A stretch of DNA of 14,717 bases from Acidaminococcus sp. CAG:917 (GCA_000437555.1 FR901021.1:52746-67462), one strand, 5' to 3'; shown: positions 1 through 7,346, counted from the stretch's first letter. Translations and numbers: made by a program. The notes: generated from the sequence alone by a model not told the origin.

Positions 1-183
1 GCTGTTGCCCATCTGACCGTCGGGAAGACCGACGGCAAGTCCGCTCGCCGAAAGCTGAGTCGTGGGATATTTTGCCTTTAATGAATCGATATAAGGAGTG
101 CCTTGAAGTTCAATGGCGTTTCCCTTACCGTTGGGATTCAAACCGAATCCGTCAAGAATGATAAGTCCGCAAATTTTTTTCAT
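1..183 (-). CDS. gpmI: 2,3-bisphosphoglycerate-independent phosphoglycerate mutase, N-terminal part (gene runs off window)
   Basis: Glycolytic enzyme that interconverts 3- and 2-phosphoglycerate in the cytosol, using two Mn2+ ions and a phosphoserine intermediate. Only the first 61 codons are in the window. The reverse strand reads MKKICGLIILDGFG at the start, then GNAI (21-24) and VGLPDGQMGNS (51-61). Asp11 matches the family's first metal ligand. Ser61, the last codon in the window, is the expected catalytic serine of the MGNSEVGH motif. The ATG at 183-181 follows an AAGGA ribosome site with about 7 nt spacing. The gene lies downstream of pgk-tpiA on the same strand but is separated by a terminator and about 345 nt, so it may be transcribed separately. 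Identification is confident despite truncation. Confidence 0.95.
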   Translation of the reverse strand, partial: MKKICGLIILDGFGLNPNGKGNAIELQGTPYIDSLKAKYPTTQLSASGLAVGLPDGQMGNS

Positions 184-475
184 AATATATCCTTAATGTT
201 TTTTGTCTGTTTAATCTTTATTTATCCGTGTTTATTTTCAAGCAGATGAAACGTTATCTGTTTTATCCGCCCTGTTTTTAACTTTGATTTTGGCTTTAGT
301 TTAGCTTGTTTAATCAGCTTTTACGACCATAAATTTTGCTTTTCGTTCAGCAACGATTGACCTACTTGTTTATCGCTTTTTCAATCAATTTGTCAGACGC
401 ATTTTTGCTTTATTGTTTTTTACTTTAACTTAAGATAAAACGTAAAGCAACATATTAGTTTTAGTATTCCGCTTT
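184..475. other. Intergenic stretch between gpmI and tpiA; no gene seen
   Basis: AT-rich spacer of about 290 nt between the tpiA terminator and gpmI. I found no credible ORF, tRNA or structured RNA. Reading toward gpmI, the promoter-like combinations are weak, for example TTGCTT, 17 bp, TAAAGT near 425-455. I therefore cannot place the gpmI promoter, although the length of the spacer suggests there is one. Confidence 0.5.
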
Positions 476-507
476 CTTAAAACCAAGCCCTAAGGCTTGG
501 TTTTAAG
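476..507 (-). terminator. Intrinsic terminator after tpiA
   Basis: Perfect 14-bp inverted repeat: CTTAAAACCAAGCC at 476-489, a 4-nt loop, and its complement at 494-507. It sits 22 nt beyond the tpiA stop codon. Read leftward, the GC-rich core GGCTTGG is followed by TTTT and then AAG, so the U-run is short and partly inside the stem. It probably ends the pgk-tpiA transcript, perhaps incompletely, before gpmI. Confidence 0.7.
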
Positions 508-528
508 AGCTTGATATAAAAATCGATT

Positions 529-1278
529 TTAGTAATTGACGACTTTTGAGAAGTCTTCCGCTTTAAGCGACGCTCCGCCTATAAGTCCTCCGTCAATCTG
601 CTCCATAGCCATAAGCTCGGAGGCATTCTTCGGATTCATACTGCCGCCGTATTGAATACGGACTTTTTCTTCTGCACACTTGGGGCAATAGAGTTTTGCC
701 ATTGTGTCACGGACGATTTTGATGGTATCGTTAGCGTCCTGACTCGTTGCGGTTTTACCCGTTCCGATTGCCCAAACAGGTTCGTAAGCGATGACGATGT
801 TTTCGAGTTCGGATTTGTCGATGTCTTTGAAAGCCTCGGTAGTTTGTCTTACCAAAACTTCTTCAACCTTTCCGCCCTCTCTCTCTTCCAAAGTCTCACC
901 TATGCAAAGGATAACTTTAAGTCCGGCGGCAAGAGCTGCTTTAACTCTTGCATTGACGGTTTGGTCGGTTTCTCCGAAATACTGTCTTCTTTCGCTGTGA
1001 CCGATAATGACGTATTCGACGCCGAGTTCGACAAGCATCTTTGCGGAGATTTCGCCGGTAAAGGCTCCCTTTTCCGCCCAGTGAACGTTTTCCGCACCCA
1101 CTTTTATATTGCTTCCCTTTGTTTCCGCAACGGCGGTTGCAAGGTCGGTATAAGGAGTGCAAATGACTACGTCGCATTTAGCGTCCTTAACAAGCGGTTT
1201 CAAATCGGCGATAAGCTGTTTTGTTTCCGCTATAGTGTTGTTCATTTTCCAGTTTCCTGCAATAATAGGTTTTCTCAT
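529..1278 (-). CDS. tpiA: Triose-phosphate isomerase
   Basis: Cytosolic TIM-barrel enzyme that interconverts dihydroxyacetone phosphate and glyceraldehyde 3-phosphate. The 249-aa length is normal. The active-site residues are all present: Asn9 and Lys11 in AGNWKMN, His94 in IIGHSERR, Glu166 in AYEPVWAIGTGKT (which includes flexible loop 6), and the phosphate-binding YGGS (210-213) and GGLIGGASL (230-238). The ATG at 1278 is preceded by GAGGATGG. It lies 21 nt downstream of pgk and shares its promoter. One oddity is a Cys-Pro-Lys-Cys pair (198-201) just before the conserved VRIQYGGS strand, where I would not expect two cysteines from general knowledge of the family. It does not affect known catalytic residues. 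Confidence 0.98.
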   Translation of the reverse strand: MRKPIIAGNWKMNNTIAETKQLIADLKPLVKDAKCDVVICTPYTDLATAVAETKGSNIKVGAENVHWAEKGAFTGEISAKMLVELGVEYVIIGHSERRQYFGETDQTVNARVKAALAAGLKVILCIGETLEEREGGKVEEVLVRQTTEAFKDIDKSELENIVIAYEPVWAIGTGKTATSQDANDTIKIVRDTMAKLYCPKCAEEKVRIQYGGSMNPKNASELMAMEQIDGGLIGGASLKAEDFSKVVNY

Positions 1279-1299
1279 ATTTTTACCATCCTCAAAAAT

Positions 1300-2613
1300 T
1301 TATTTATCGTTTAAGCAATCGATGCCGGGCAAAACTTTGCCTTCCAAAAATTCAAGCGAAGCTCCGCCGCCCGTTGAAATGTGGCTCATCTTATCTGCAA
1401 AACCGAGCTGAGCGACTGCCGCCGCACTGTCGCCGCCGCCTATGATTGTAACGGCATCGGTATCTGCCATAGCTTTTGCAACGGCAATCGTTCCTTTAGC
1501 GCAGGTCGGATTTTCAAAAACGCCCATAGGTCCGTTCCAGACAACCGTCTTTGCGTTCGAAACGGCGTCGGCAAAAAGTTTTTGCGTCTTAGGTCCGATA
1601 TCGAGACCCATTTTGTCGGCGGGGATTGCCATGCTTTCGACGTATTCGACTTCAATGGGTTTATCTATCGGGTCAGGGAACGCGCAGGAGGCGGCGGTAT
1701 CGATGGGAAGATATATCTTTTTGCCGAGTTTATCCGCTTTGTCGAGCATTTCCTTGCAATATTCGATTTTTTCATCGTCGACGAGCGACGTTCCTATCTG
1801 TCCGCCCTTAGCTTTGATAAAGGTATAAGCCATACCGCCGCCGATAATGAGCGTATCGCATTTATTCAAGAGATTGTCGATAACCTTGAGTTTGTCGGCG
1901 ACTTTTGCTCCTCCCAATACCGCGACGAAAGGTCTTGCGGGATTCTCTAACGCACCGCCGAGGAATTTGAGTTCCTTTTCAATGAGGAAACCGCTGACGG
2001 CAACAGGAGCATATCCGTATTGAACAATACCTGCCGTTGTGGCGTGTGCGCGGTGAGCCGTTCCGAAAGCGTCGTTGACGTATACGTCGCAGAACTTTGA
2101 AAGTTTTTCGCAAAGCTCTTGGCTGTTCTTTTCCTCGCCTGCGTCAAAACGGGTGTTTTCCAAAAGCACTGCTTCTCCGTCTTTTAATGCGGCAACTTTC
2201 TTTTGAGCGTCTTCGCCTACGAGGTCGGTTGCAAACGTAACTTTACCGGGGAAGATTTCGTTTAATCTGTCGGCAACCGGCTTAAGAGTGAATTTTTTAG
2301 GGTCGTTTTTCAAAGCCTTTTCCAAAGCCGCTTTGGTTGCCGCCTCTCTCTCGTTTTCGGGCATAGCTTCGATTGTCTTTTTTTCCTTTTTGGTCAAACC
2401 GAAACCGGGAGTAAATATATTGTGGGGCTTACCCATATGCGAACACAAAATAACCTTTGCGCCGTTGTCCAACAAATATTTGATTGTGGGAACCGCGCCT
2501 TTAATACGGTTTTCATCGGTAATAACGCCGTCCACCATAGGCACGTTAAAATCGCAACGGACGAGACATTTTTTGCCTTTTACTTCAATATCTTGAATTG
2601 TTTTCTTTGCCAT
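1300..2613 (-). CDS. pgk: Phosphoglycerate kinase with an N-domain insertion
   Basis: Transfers the phosphate of 1,3-bisphosphoglycerate to ADP, the first ATP-forming step of lower glycolysis. The signatures are intact: VRCDFNVP (18-25), Arg36, SHMGKP (58-63), LENTRF (151-156), NDAFGTAHRAHAT (180-192), GGAKVADKL (234-242), VWNGPMGVFE (358-367), GGGDSAAAV (392-400) and the STGGGASLEFLEGK tail. At 437 aa it is about 40 aa longer than the usual 390-400. The extra length is a charged, probably helical segment at about residues 64-107, between SHMGKP and LKPVADRL, where most bacterial PGKs have only a short loop. The start follows AAGGAGAT with 3-5 nt spacing. It is the first gene of pgk-tpiA; gapA, often its neighbour, is not in the window. 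Confidence 0.98.
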   Translation of the reverse strand: MAKKTIQDIEVKGKKCLVRCDFNVPMVDGVITDENRIKGAVPTIKYLLDNGAKVILCSHMGKPHNIFTPGFGLTKKEKKTIEAMPENEREAATKAALEKALKNDPKKFTLKPVADRLNEIFPGKVTFATDLVGEDAQKKVAALKDGEAVLLENTRFDAGEEKNSQELCEKLSKFCDVYVNDAFGTAHRAHATTAGIVQYGYAPVAVSGFLIEKELKFLGGALENPARPFVAVLGGAKVADKLKVIDNLLNKCDTLIIGGGMAYTFIKAKGGQIGTSLVDDEKIEYCKEMLDKADKLGKKIYLPIDTAASCAFPDPIDKPIEVEYVESMAIPADKMGLDIGPKTQKLFADAVSNAKTVVWNGPMGVFENPTCAKGTIAVAKAMADTDAVTIIGGGDSAAAVAQLGFADKMSHISTGGGASLEFLEGKVLPGIDCLNDK

Positions 2614-2661
2614 AATATCTCCTTTTTAGGGTAACCCCATAGCTTTTTTTATACAATGCAA

Positions 2662-2690
2662 ATTATATCACATAGCATTTTACTTTGCAA
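2662..2690 (-). promoter_or_regulatory. Sigma-A promoter of pgk-tpiA (extended -10)
   Basis: Reading leftward: -35 TTGCAA (2690-2685), a 17-bp spacer, and -10 TATAAT (2667-2662) with an upstream TGA giving an extended -10. Transcription would start near 2655, leaving a leader of about 40 nt with a strong ribosome site before the pgk ATG. The match suggests high constitutive expression, as expected for glycolysis. Confidence 0.8.
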
Positions 2691-2713
2691 GAAATTTTAA
2701 GTTGCAAATGATA

Positions 2714-2735
2714 AATTGATATTTTTTTATCAATT
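2714..2735. repeat. AT-rich inverted repeat upstream of the pgk promoter
   Basis: AATTGATA (2714-2721) and its complement TATCAATT (2728-2735) flank a T6 centre, about 25 bp upstream of the pgk -35. It lacks a U-run of terminator type. It could be an operator or simply AT-rich DNA. The surrounding stretch 2736-2900 holds no gene that I can support. Confidence 0.3.
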
Positions 2736-2901
2736 AAATCAAGCTATAAATTTCATCTCAATCATCGGACATATAGTCCTGTTCGGGCTTTGTATTTAAC
2801 CTTAAAATAAAAGCAAAATATATTTAAACGAGTATAAGGCTTAAAAATCCATATCGCAAAGCCGTTTGTTTTTGTTTTTCACACAAACAGTGCCGATTAA
2901 G

Positions 2902-2930
2902 TTGTAAAGTGAAATAAAATATATTATAAT
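2902..2930 (+). promoter_or_regulatory. Sigma-A promoter of the glycosyltransferase gene
   Basis: -35 TTGTAA (2902-2907), exactly 17 bp, then -10 TATAAT (2925-2930). The start site would fall near 2937, leaving a leader of about 47 nt that contains GAGGAG before the ATG at 2984. It is divergent from the pgk promoter, with about 210 bp between the two -35 elements. Confidence 0.75.
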
Positions 2931-2983
2931 TTGTTTTGGCAAAGCTACATAAATTAAACCGCAGTGCGGTTGAGGAGAAACAA

Positions 2984-4171
2984 ATGCAAAAGCCAAAAGT
3001 CGTATTTCCGCTTGTGGAAGCAGGTATGGGACACATTATCCCGTCAAATTCCATCGCAAACGCTTTTGAAAAAAAATACGGAAAATATACCGAAGTATCC
3101 CGCCCATACTTTTTTAAAGATTCGGGCGATAAGGCTTTGATAAAAATGGAACAAAGCTTTGTTAAAGACGTCATAAGAGCAAACAAGCACACTTCATGGG
3201 GTATGTTTGAAACTTTTATGATGGATATAACAAACTACAAAGTTTTACAAAGAGTTTTTTCTGCCGTCCAAAGCAAAAAGATGCGCCAAAAGCTCATATC
3301 CCGCATGGAAAGCTTTAGAGCCGACCTCGTTCTAAACACTCACATATCCACCGCTTTGATAGCGAAAGAAGTGACAAACAACAAACCCATCATAACCGTT
3401 TACAATCCCGACGTTATGATACAGCCCTTCTATCACGGCTACTGCGACATGGTTATGGTTTCGAGCGAGAGAGGTTACGACAAAGTCATCGGCAAATTCG
3501 GCTACACCGACGAAAATTTGAAACTTGTAACTTTCCCTATCAGGGAAGAAGCGTATAAATTTTCAAAGGATAAAAAAGAAAACCGCAAACGCCTGGGGCT
3601 TGACGAAGATAAACTGACGATAGTTTTGTTTGAAGGAGGATACGGGCTCGGCAAAATGAAAAAGATTTGCAAACGCCTTTTGAAAACCGACCTTGACGCC
3701 AACGTCGTCGCCATATGCGGAAAAAACGAAAAGCTGTATAACGATTTAAAAAAACTCAAGCCGCACCCGAACATTAAGTTCGTCGTCGAAGGCTTCTGCC
3801 CCTGCACTCTCGACTATCTCGCGGCGGCGGATATATTTATGGGCAAGAGCGGAGCGTCCTCCGTTGCCGAGCCGGCGTTTTTCGGCGTTGCGGAAATCAT
3901 CACCAAGCACGCCACCACGATTGAAAAGAACAATTCTCTATATTATGTAGAAGATGTTAAATGCGCACTTAACGTATTAAATCCGTCTAAGGCGGTAAAG
4001 ACGGTCAAAAAACTCGACGCCGACAGAGCCTTGTTAAAAAAGATGCAAGACAACGCCCTCGCCATTCACGACAGATACGGCAGTGAAGAAATAGCCGACC
4101 ATCTTTGGGACTTGCTTTGCAAAAAGTATCCCGACCTTAAGGTGCAATACGACATTGACAACAAAAAATAA
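2984..4171 (+). CDS. MGDG-synthase/UgtP-like GT-B glycosyltransferase
   Basis: Probably a membrane-associated sugar transferase of the family that includes monogalactosyldiacylglycerol synthase, UgtP and MurG, which move a sugar from a nucleotide donor to a lipid. The 395-aa protein has the two-domain layout. The N-terminal acceptor domain opens with VEAGMGHIIPSNSIANAF (11-28), the equivalent of the family's GxGGH glycine loop. The C-terminal donor domain contains LFEGGYG (215-221) and the nucleotide-binding signature LAAADIFMGKSGASSVAEPAFFG (279-301). No signal peptide or transmembrane helix is evident. I chose ATG 2984 because GAGGAG lies 6 nt upstream; an in-frame TTG at 2936 has no such site and lies at the predicted transcription start. 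It is monocistronic, with its own promoter and terminator. Acceptor and donor are unknown; a glycolipid anchor is likely. Confidence 0.75.
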   Translation: MQKPKVVFPLVEAGMGHIIPSNSIANAFEKKYGKYTEVSRPYFFKDSGDKALIKMEQSFVKDVIRANKHTSWGMFETFMMDITNYKVLQRVFSAVQSKKMRQKLISRMESFRADLVLNTHISTALIAKEVTNNKPIITVYNPDVMIQPFYHGYCDMVMVSSERGYDKVIGKFGYTDENLKLVTFPIREEAYKFSKDKKENRKRLGLDEDKLTIVLFEGGYGLGKMKKICKRLLKTDLDANVVAICGKNEKLYNDLKKLKPHPNIKFVVEGFCPCTLDYLAAADIFMGKSGASSVAEPAFFGVAEIITKHATTIEKNNSLYYVEDVKCALNVLNPSKAVKTVKKLDADRALLKKMQDNALAIHDRYGSEEIADHLWDLLCKKYPDLKVQYDIDNKK

Positions 4172-4226
4172 TTCTCCGATGCTCTTTGCAATTTAAAAAT
4201 AAAATATAATAAAACAATCTTAAATA

Positions 4227-4256
4227 AAAAACAGACGGTTTAATCCGTCTGTTTTT
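4227..4256. terminator. Bidirectional terminator between convergent genes
   Basis: Perfect 12-bp stem AAAAACAGACGG / CCGTCTGTTTTT (4227-4238 and 4245-4256) with a 6-nt loop. It has a U-run on both strands. It lies 55 nt after the glycosyltransferase stop and 29 nt after the trmL stop, so it can end both convergent transcripts. Confidence 0.88.
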
Positions 4257-4285
4257 AGTATTTTCACTACTCATTAAATTACCGT

Positions 4286-4813
4286 TTAAAACTTTGTCAG
4301 CTTTCCCTCGCTTAGAAGCCCTTTAAAACCGTTTTGTCTTAGAGCCTCGTAGACGACTATTGCCACGGAGTTTGACAGGTTAAGCGAGCGACAACCGTCA
4401 ATCATGGGTATGCGGAAAGCGTTTTCATAGTTTTCGTGCAAGAGCTCCTCGGGAAGCCCTTTCGTTTCTTTGCCGAAAAGCACGAAACAGTCGTCGTCGA
4501 AAGTGACTTCGTCATATCTATACTTAGCCTTTGTGGATGCGTAATACATTTTAGCGTCGGCGCTCAGTTTATAAGCGGAATTGACCTTTTCATATTTCCC
4601 GAAAGCGTTTTTCTCGAAAAAGCCCTCAAGATTTTCGTAAACCTTTATGTCGACAAAATGCCAATAATCCAGCCCTGCTCTCTTTAAAGCTCTGTCGGAT
4701 ATATCGAAACCGAGCGGCTTGACAAGGTGCACCTTTGAGCCCGTCGCCGCCGCCGTTCTGACTATATTGCCTGTGTTTTGCGGAATTTCAGGCTCTACCA
4801 AAACTATGTTCAT
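4286..4813 (-). CDS. trmL: tRNA (cytidine(34)-2'-O)-methyltransferase, SPOUT family
   Basis: Uses S-adenosylmethionine to methylate the ribose 2'-OH of the wobble nucleotide in certain tRNA-Leu species, supporting codon reading. The 175 aa are nearly a bare SPOUT knot domain, as in TrmL/CspR. Motif 1 is IPQNTGNIVRTAAATG (10-25), motif 2 is LFGKETKGLP (112-121), and motif 3 is the knot segment IPMIDGCRSLNLSNSVAIV (135-153). Its ATG overlaps the rsmI stop (ATGA at 4813-4810), with an AAAGGA ribosome site inside rsmI, implying translational coupling. It is the last gene of the rplI-led cluster. TrmH-type rRNA methyltransferases are longer, which makes TrmL the better call. Confidence 0.92.
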   Translation of the reverse strand: MNIVLVEPEIPQNTGNIVRTAAATGSKVHLVKPLGFDISDRALKRAGLDYWHFVDIKVYENLEGFFEKNAFGKYEKVNSAYKLSADAKMYYASTKAKYRYDEVTFDDDCFVLFGKETKGLPEELLHENYENAFRIPMIDGCRSLNLSNSVAIVVYEALRQNGFKGLLSEGKLTKF

Positions 4814-5637
4814 ATCTCGTCCTTTAAATCTATCGCAAGCTGATAGACTTCGTTTTTTGTAAGTCCCCTGTCCTTGGCGACTTTTTTTATCGCCTCTTTT
4901 TTGTCTTCGCCAAGGCGTATATAGGCTAAAATGTGTTCTTTGACGCCGAGTGAATTAAGCGGATTTTCCTCGCTTTTCGCCCCGTCCACTATGAGAACGT
5001 ATTCCCCTTTGGGCGGCGCGATTTTAAAATCGGCAAGCGTGGTAAACTCGACACCCTCGTGAATTTTTGTTATTTCTTTAACAACCGCTACGCCTCTGTC
5101 GCCGTAAGCGTCAAATATCGCCTTTGCGTCGGCAGTCACGTCGTGAGGCGCGCTGTATATTACGGTGGGAATTTTCAAATTTTTATAATCGTAGAGCAAC
5201 GATTGCTTTTCCGAATCCTTTTGCGGAAGAAAACCCAAAAACACAAATTTGCTTGCGTCGTATCCCGCAAAAGAGAGTGCGCTCGTCACCGCCGTGGCGG
5301 ACGGCACGACTTCGACCTCTATTCCTTCTTTGTGGCAAAGAGATATGACGGCGGAGCCCGGGTCGCAAACGGACGGCATACCCGCATCCGAAACCAATGC
5401 GACTTTCGCTCCACCGAAAAGCAAGGAAAGAAGTTTTTCCTTTATCTCGTTTTCGTTGAATTTGTGATAAGCAAAAAGTTTTTTTGAAATGCCAAGATGA
5501 TTCAAAAGGGGCAAGGTGTGCCTTGTATCCTCACAGGCGATATAATCGACGGATTTAAGCGTTTCCACCGCCCTTTTGGATATATCCGAAAGATTGCCTA
5601 TCGGCGTTCCTACAATGTAAAGTCTGCCCTTTTCCAT
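4810..5637 (-). CDS. rsmI: 16S rRNA (cytidine(1402)-2'-O)-methyltransferase
   Basis: Methylates the ribose of C1402 in the decoding centre of 16S rRNA, using S-adenosylmethionine. The 275 aa fit the tetrapyrrole-methylase-fold family. Visible motifs are YIVGTPIGNLSDIS (7-20), CEDTRHT (35-41), LVSDAGMPSVCDPG (81-94) and VVPSATAVTSALSFAG (110-125). In the last of these the glycine usually seen before PS is replaced by valine. A short helical C-terminal domain (about 225-275) ends with KKEAIKKVAKDRGLTKNEVY, which is typical of RsmI. Its ATG overlaps the stop of the upstream methyltransferase gene by one base. A YabB-RsmI gene pair is also seen in Bacillus, which supports both calls. Confidence 0.96.
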   Translation of the reverse strand: MEKGRLYIVGTPIGNLSDISKRAVETLKSVDYIACEDTRHTLPLLNHLGISKKLFAYHKFNENEIKEKLLSLLFGGAKVALVSDAGMPSVCDPGSAVISLCHKEGIEVEVVPSATAVTSALSFAGYDASKFVFLGFLPQKDSEKQSLLYDYKNLKIPTVIYSAPHDVTADAKAIFDAYGDRGVAVVKEITKIHEGVEFTTLADFKIAPPKGEYVLIVDGAKSEENPLNSLGVKEHILAYIRLGEDKKEAIKKVAKDRGLTKNEVYQLAIDLKDEI

Positions 5638-6362
5638 TATTTATAAAGTCCTTTAAATTTTTGAGTCATAGTGCCGTCGTCGTTATACTGCACTATGACG
5701 TCGGTTCTGAGTTCCTCTTTTCCGCCCTTTACCGCTCTGACGATAAACGTATCCGCTTCTTTATTCGCTTTGGGATAGACGATTACGAGTTCTTTTACGG
5801 CGAGATTATGCTTTGACAGCAACGCCATAACTTCCTGCAAACGCTTCATTTTGCATACCATGTAAAAATCTTTGCCGAACATGAGCATTTTTGAAGCGGC
5901 GGCAATAAAGTCGCCCACCGTGGCGAGATTTTCCGAGCGGCAGTTATCGGTAACGCTGTCCCGTCCCGTCGCCTTTTCGTAGGGCGGATTGCATACTACA
6001 AGGTCAAAACTCTCTTTTGTAAAATATTTTTCGATTTCCAATATGTCGGCGTTTAAAATTTCTATTTTATCAGACAGATTGTTTATAGAAACGTTTTCTT
6101 TTAAAAGAGCAAACATCTCTTCCTGTTTTTCCACTGCCGTTATATGCCTCAATTTGCGTTTGCCCGTAAGCAGAACTGAGATAACTCCGCTTCCTGCACC
6201 AAGCTCTAACGCCTTTGACTTGCCCGTGAGCCTTACAAGGTTTGCAAGCATGACGCTATCGCAGTTGAAACAATAAAAAGATGGATTTTGCTTTAGCTTT
6301 AATCCATCTGTTTGAAGGTCGTCTATTCTGAATTCAAAATCCTTAGATGACTTCTCTGACAA
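5637..6362 (-). CDS. trmN6: tRNA1(Val) (adenine(37)-N6)-methyltransferase-like, YabB/TrmN6 family
   Basis: Class I SAM-dependent N6-adenine methyltransferase; relatives modify A37 next to the anticodon of tRNA1(Val). The 241-aa protein has the SAM loop LELGAGSGVISVLL (52-65), an acidic residue in AVEKQ (76-80) for the ribose, and the catalytic NPPY (125-128) of amino-methylating enzymes. It lacks any DNA-recognition domain. The start appears to be TTG at 6362, because AAAGGTG lies 4 nt upstream and no in-frame ATG occurs until residue 38. This makes it overlap the end of rplI by 20 nt. Clustering with rsmI, trmL and rplI fits an RNA target. The exact tRNA substrate in this organism is inferred, not shown. 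Confidence 0.8.
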   Translation of the reverse strand: MSEKSSKDFEFRIDDLQTDGLKLKQNPSFYCFNCDSVMLANLVRLTGKSKALELGAGSGVISVLLTGKRKLRHITAVEKQEEMFALLKENVSINNLSDKIEILNADILEIEKYFTKESFDLVVCNPPYEKATGRDSVTDNCRSENLATVGDFIAAASKMLMFGKDFYMVCKMKRLQEVMALLSKHNLAVKELVIVYPKANKEADTFIVRAVKGGKEELRTDVIVQYNDDGTMTQKFKGLYK

Positions 6363-6795
6363 CGTGCACCTTTAACTTTGCCGAAATTTCGGCGTAGAGC
6401 TTTACGGTGACGGTATAGTCGCCGTAGGCTTTAATGTTTTCTTTTAAAACTATTTTCTTTTTATCGACGTCTATGCCCTGTTCTTTGAGCGCTTCGGCAA
6501 TCTCGGCATTTGTGGCAGAGCCGAACATTTTGCCGTCAGACCCCATACACTTGACCTTTACAGTCACCTCGGTAGCGTTAATTTTGTCGCAAAGTTCCTT
6601 TGCCGCCGCTTTTTCTTCCTCTATGCGCTGAGCCTCGAGTTTCTTTTTATGATTTAAAATATTTACGTTTGCGGTAGTGGCTTCCTGAGCCAGATGCTTT
6701 TTAAGCAAAAAATTTCTCGCATATCCGTCATTAACTTCTATAATTTCATCTTTTTTGCCTGTTCCTTTTACGTCTTCAAGTAGTATAACTTTCAT
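6343..6795 (-). CDS. rplI: 50S ribosomal protein L9
   Basis: Large-subunit protein at the base of the L1 stalk that helps hold the reading frame. The 150-aa length is normal. The N-terminal 23S-binding domain shows MKVILLEDVKGTGKKDEI (1-18) and NDGYARNFLL (22-31), followed by the long connecting helix rich in K and E (about 41-75) and the C-terminal domain including GSDGKMFGSAT (85-95). I chose ATG 6795 over a longer ORF starting at 6834 because AAAGGAG is correctly spaced upstream and the family begins MKVILL. It is the first gene of a minus-strand cluster with three RNA methyltransferase genes. The usual neighbours of rplI in Bacillota, such as the DHH phosphodiesterase and dnaB, are absent here. 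Confidence 0.98.
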   Translation of the reverse strand: MKVILLEDVKGTGKKDEIIEVNDGYARNFLLKKHLAQEATTANVNILNHKKKLEAQRIEEEKAAAKELCDKINATEVTVKVKCMGSDGKMFGSATNAEIAEALKEQGIDVDKKKIVLKENIKAYGDYTVTVKLYAEISAKLKVHVVREVI

Positions 6796-6813
6796 ATATA
6801 TCTCCTTTAAAAC

Positions 6814-6822
6814 AATATAACA
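6814..6822 (-). promoter_or_regulatory. Possible extended -10 promoter of rplI
   Basis: Reading leftward, TGT-TATATT is an extended -10 element that would start transcription near 6807, giving a very short leader that still includes the AAAGGAG site. No good -35 lies 17 bp upstream. This is the best candidate in the 91-nt divergent gap with the DUF1540 gene, but it is weak. Confidence 0.35.
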
Positions 6823-6886
6823 CACAACCGACAAAAATAAAAGTATATATTTTCATTTTAGGCAAATAATTTTAGTGGAGGATTGT

Positions 6887-7201
6887 ATGAAAAAAATCTT
6901 ATGTCAAACTGCCAATTGTGAACACAATTTGAAAAATACTTGCCTTGCAGGAGTGATTACCGTAGGAGAAAAAGGAAAATGCCTTTCTAAAATCAAAAGA
7001 GAAGGCGGCGTTCTGGCTCAGGCTTTCGCCGACGTCGAAGCTGCGGAAGAAATTTCACCGGACAGAGGATACGACTGTATCGTTCAATGCAACAGCAAGT
7101 GCATATACAACAACGGCAATATCTGCTCTTGCGACGAAATCCGCGTCGACGATTCGATTTTGTCCACCAAATGCCGCACGAGAATTCAATCGAGAGGTTA
7201 A
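6887..7201 (+). CDS. Small cysteine-rich protein with two DUF1540 modules
   Basis: A 104-aa protein with ten cysteines in two clusters. Module 1 (about 4-34) has Cys6, 11, 19 and 32 in the pattern C-x4-C-x2-N...C-x-A-x-x-I-x-V. Module 2 (about 64-101) has Cys64, 68, 72, 80, 82 and 96 with Asn75 and EIRVDD. Both fit DUF1540, a short domain common in Clostridia and presumed to bind metal. A linker of about 25 residues joins them. There is no signal peptide or membrane segment, so it is probably cytosolic. ATG 6887 follows GGAGG at 5 nt; an in-frame GTG at 6875 is too far upstream of this site. It is monocistronic and divergent from rplI. The function of the family is not established. Confidence 0.82.
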   Translation: MKKILCQTANCEHNLKNTCLAGVITVGEKGKCLSKIKREGGVLAQAFADVEAAEEISPDRGYDCIVQCNSKCIYNNGNICSCDEIRVDDSILSTKCRTRIQSRG

Positions 7202-7300
7202 AATCAGTTCGATAAATGACTGCGGCAAAAAAATTCAGGCACCTTTTATGAATATAATAAGAGGCTGAAAATCTTAAAATAATTTAAAATTAAGGTAAAA

Positions 7301-7326
7301 ATAAAAAGCGGACTACCGCTTTTTAT
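7301..7326. terminator. Bidirectional terminator after the DUF1540 gene
   Basis: 11-bp stem ATAAAAAGCGG / CCGCTTTTTAT (7301-7311 and 7316-7326) with loop ACTA. On the plus strand it is followed by TTTTTG and ends the DUF1540 transcript 100 nt after its stop. On the minus strand the U-run TTTTTATTTTTA makes it also the best terminator for the kinase gene ending at 7551. Confidence 0.85.
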
Positions 7327-7346
7327 TTTTGATTAAAGCAAATTGC

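Noticed and set aside
652..1314. 220-codon plus-strand ORF opposite tpiA
   Set aside because: Antisense shadow of a fully recognised triose-phosphate isomerase; its product has no family features and no ribosome site.
1381..1950. 189-codon plus-strand ORF opposite pgk
   Set aside because: Antisense to conserved PGK motifs; low-complexity, Cys/Phe-rich translation typical of shadow frames.
2936..2983. Upstream TTG start adding 16 residues to the glycosyltransferase
   Set aside because: The TTG sits at the predicted transcription start and lacks a ribosome site, while ATG 2984 has GAGGAG at 6 nt.
6796..6834. Longer rplI with 13 extra N-terminal residues
   Set aside because: L9 proteins begin MKVILL, and the extension runs over the AAAGGAG site of ATG 6795.
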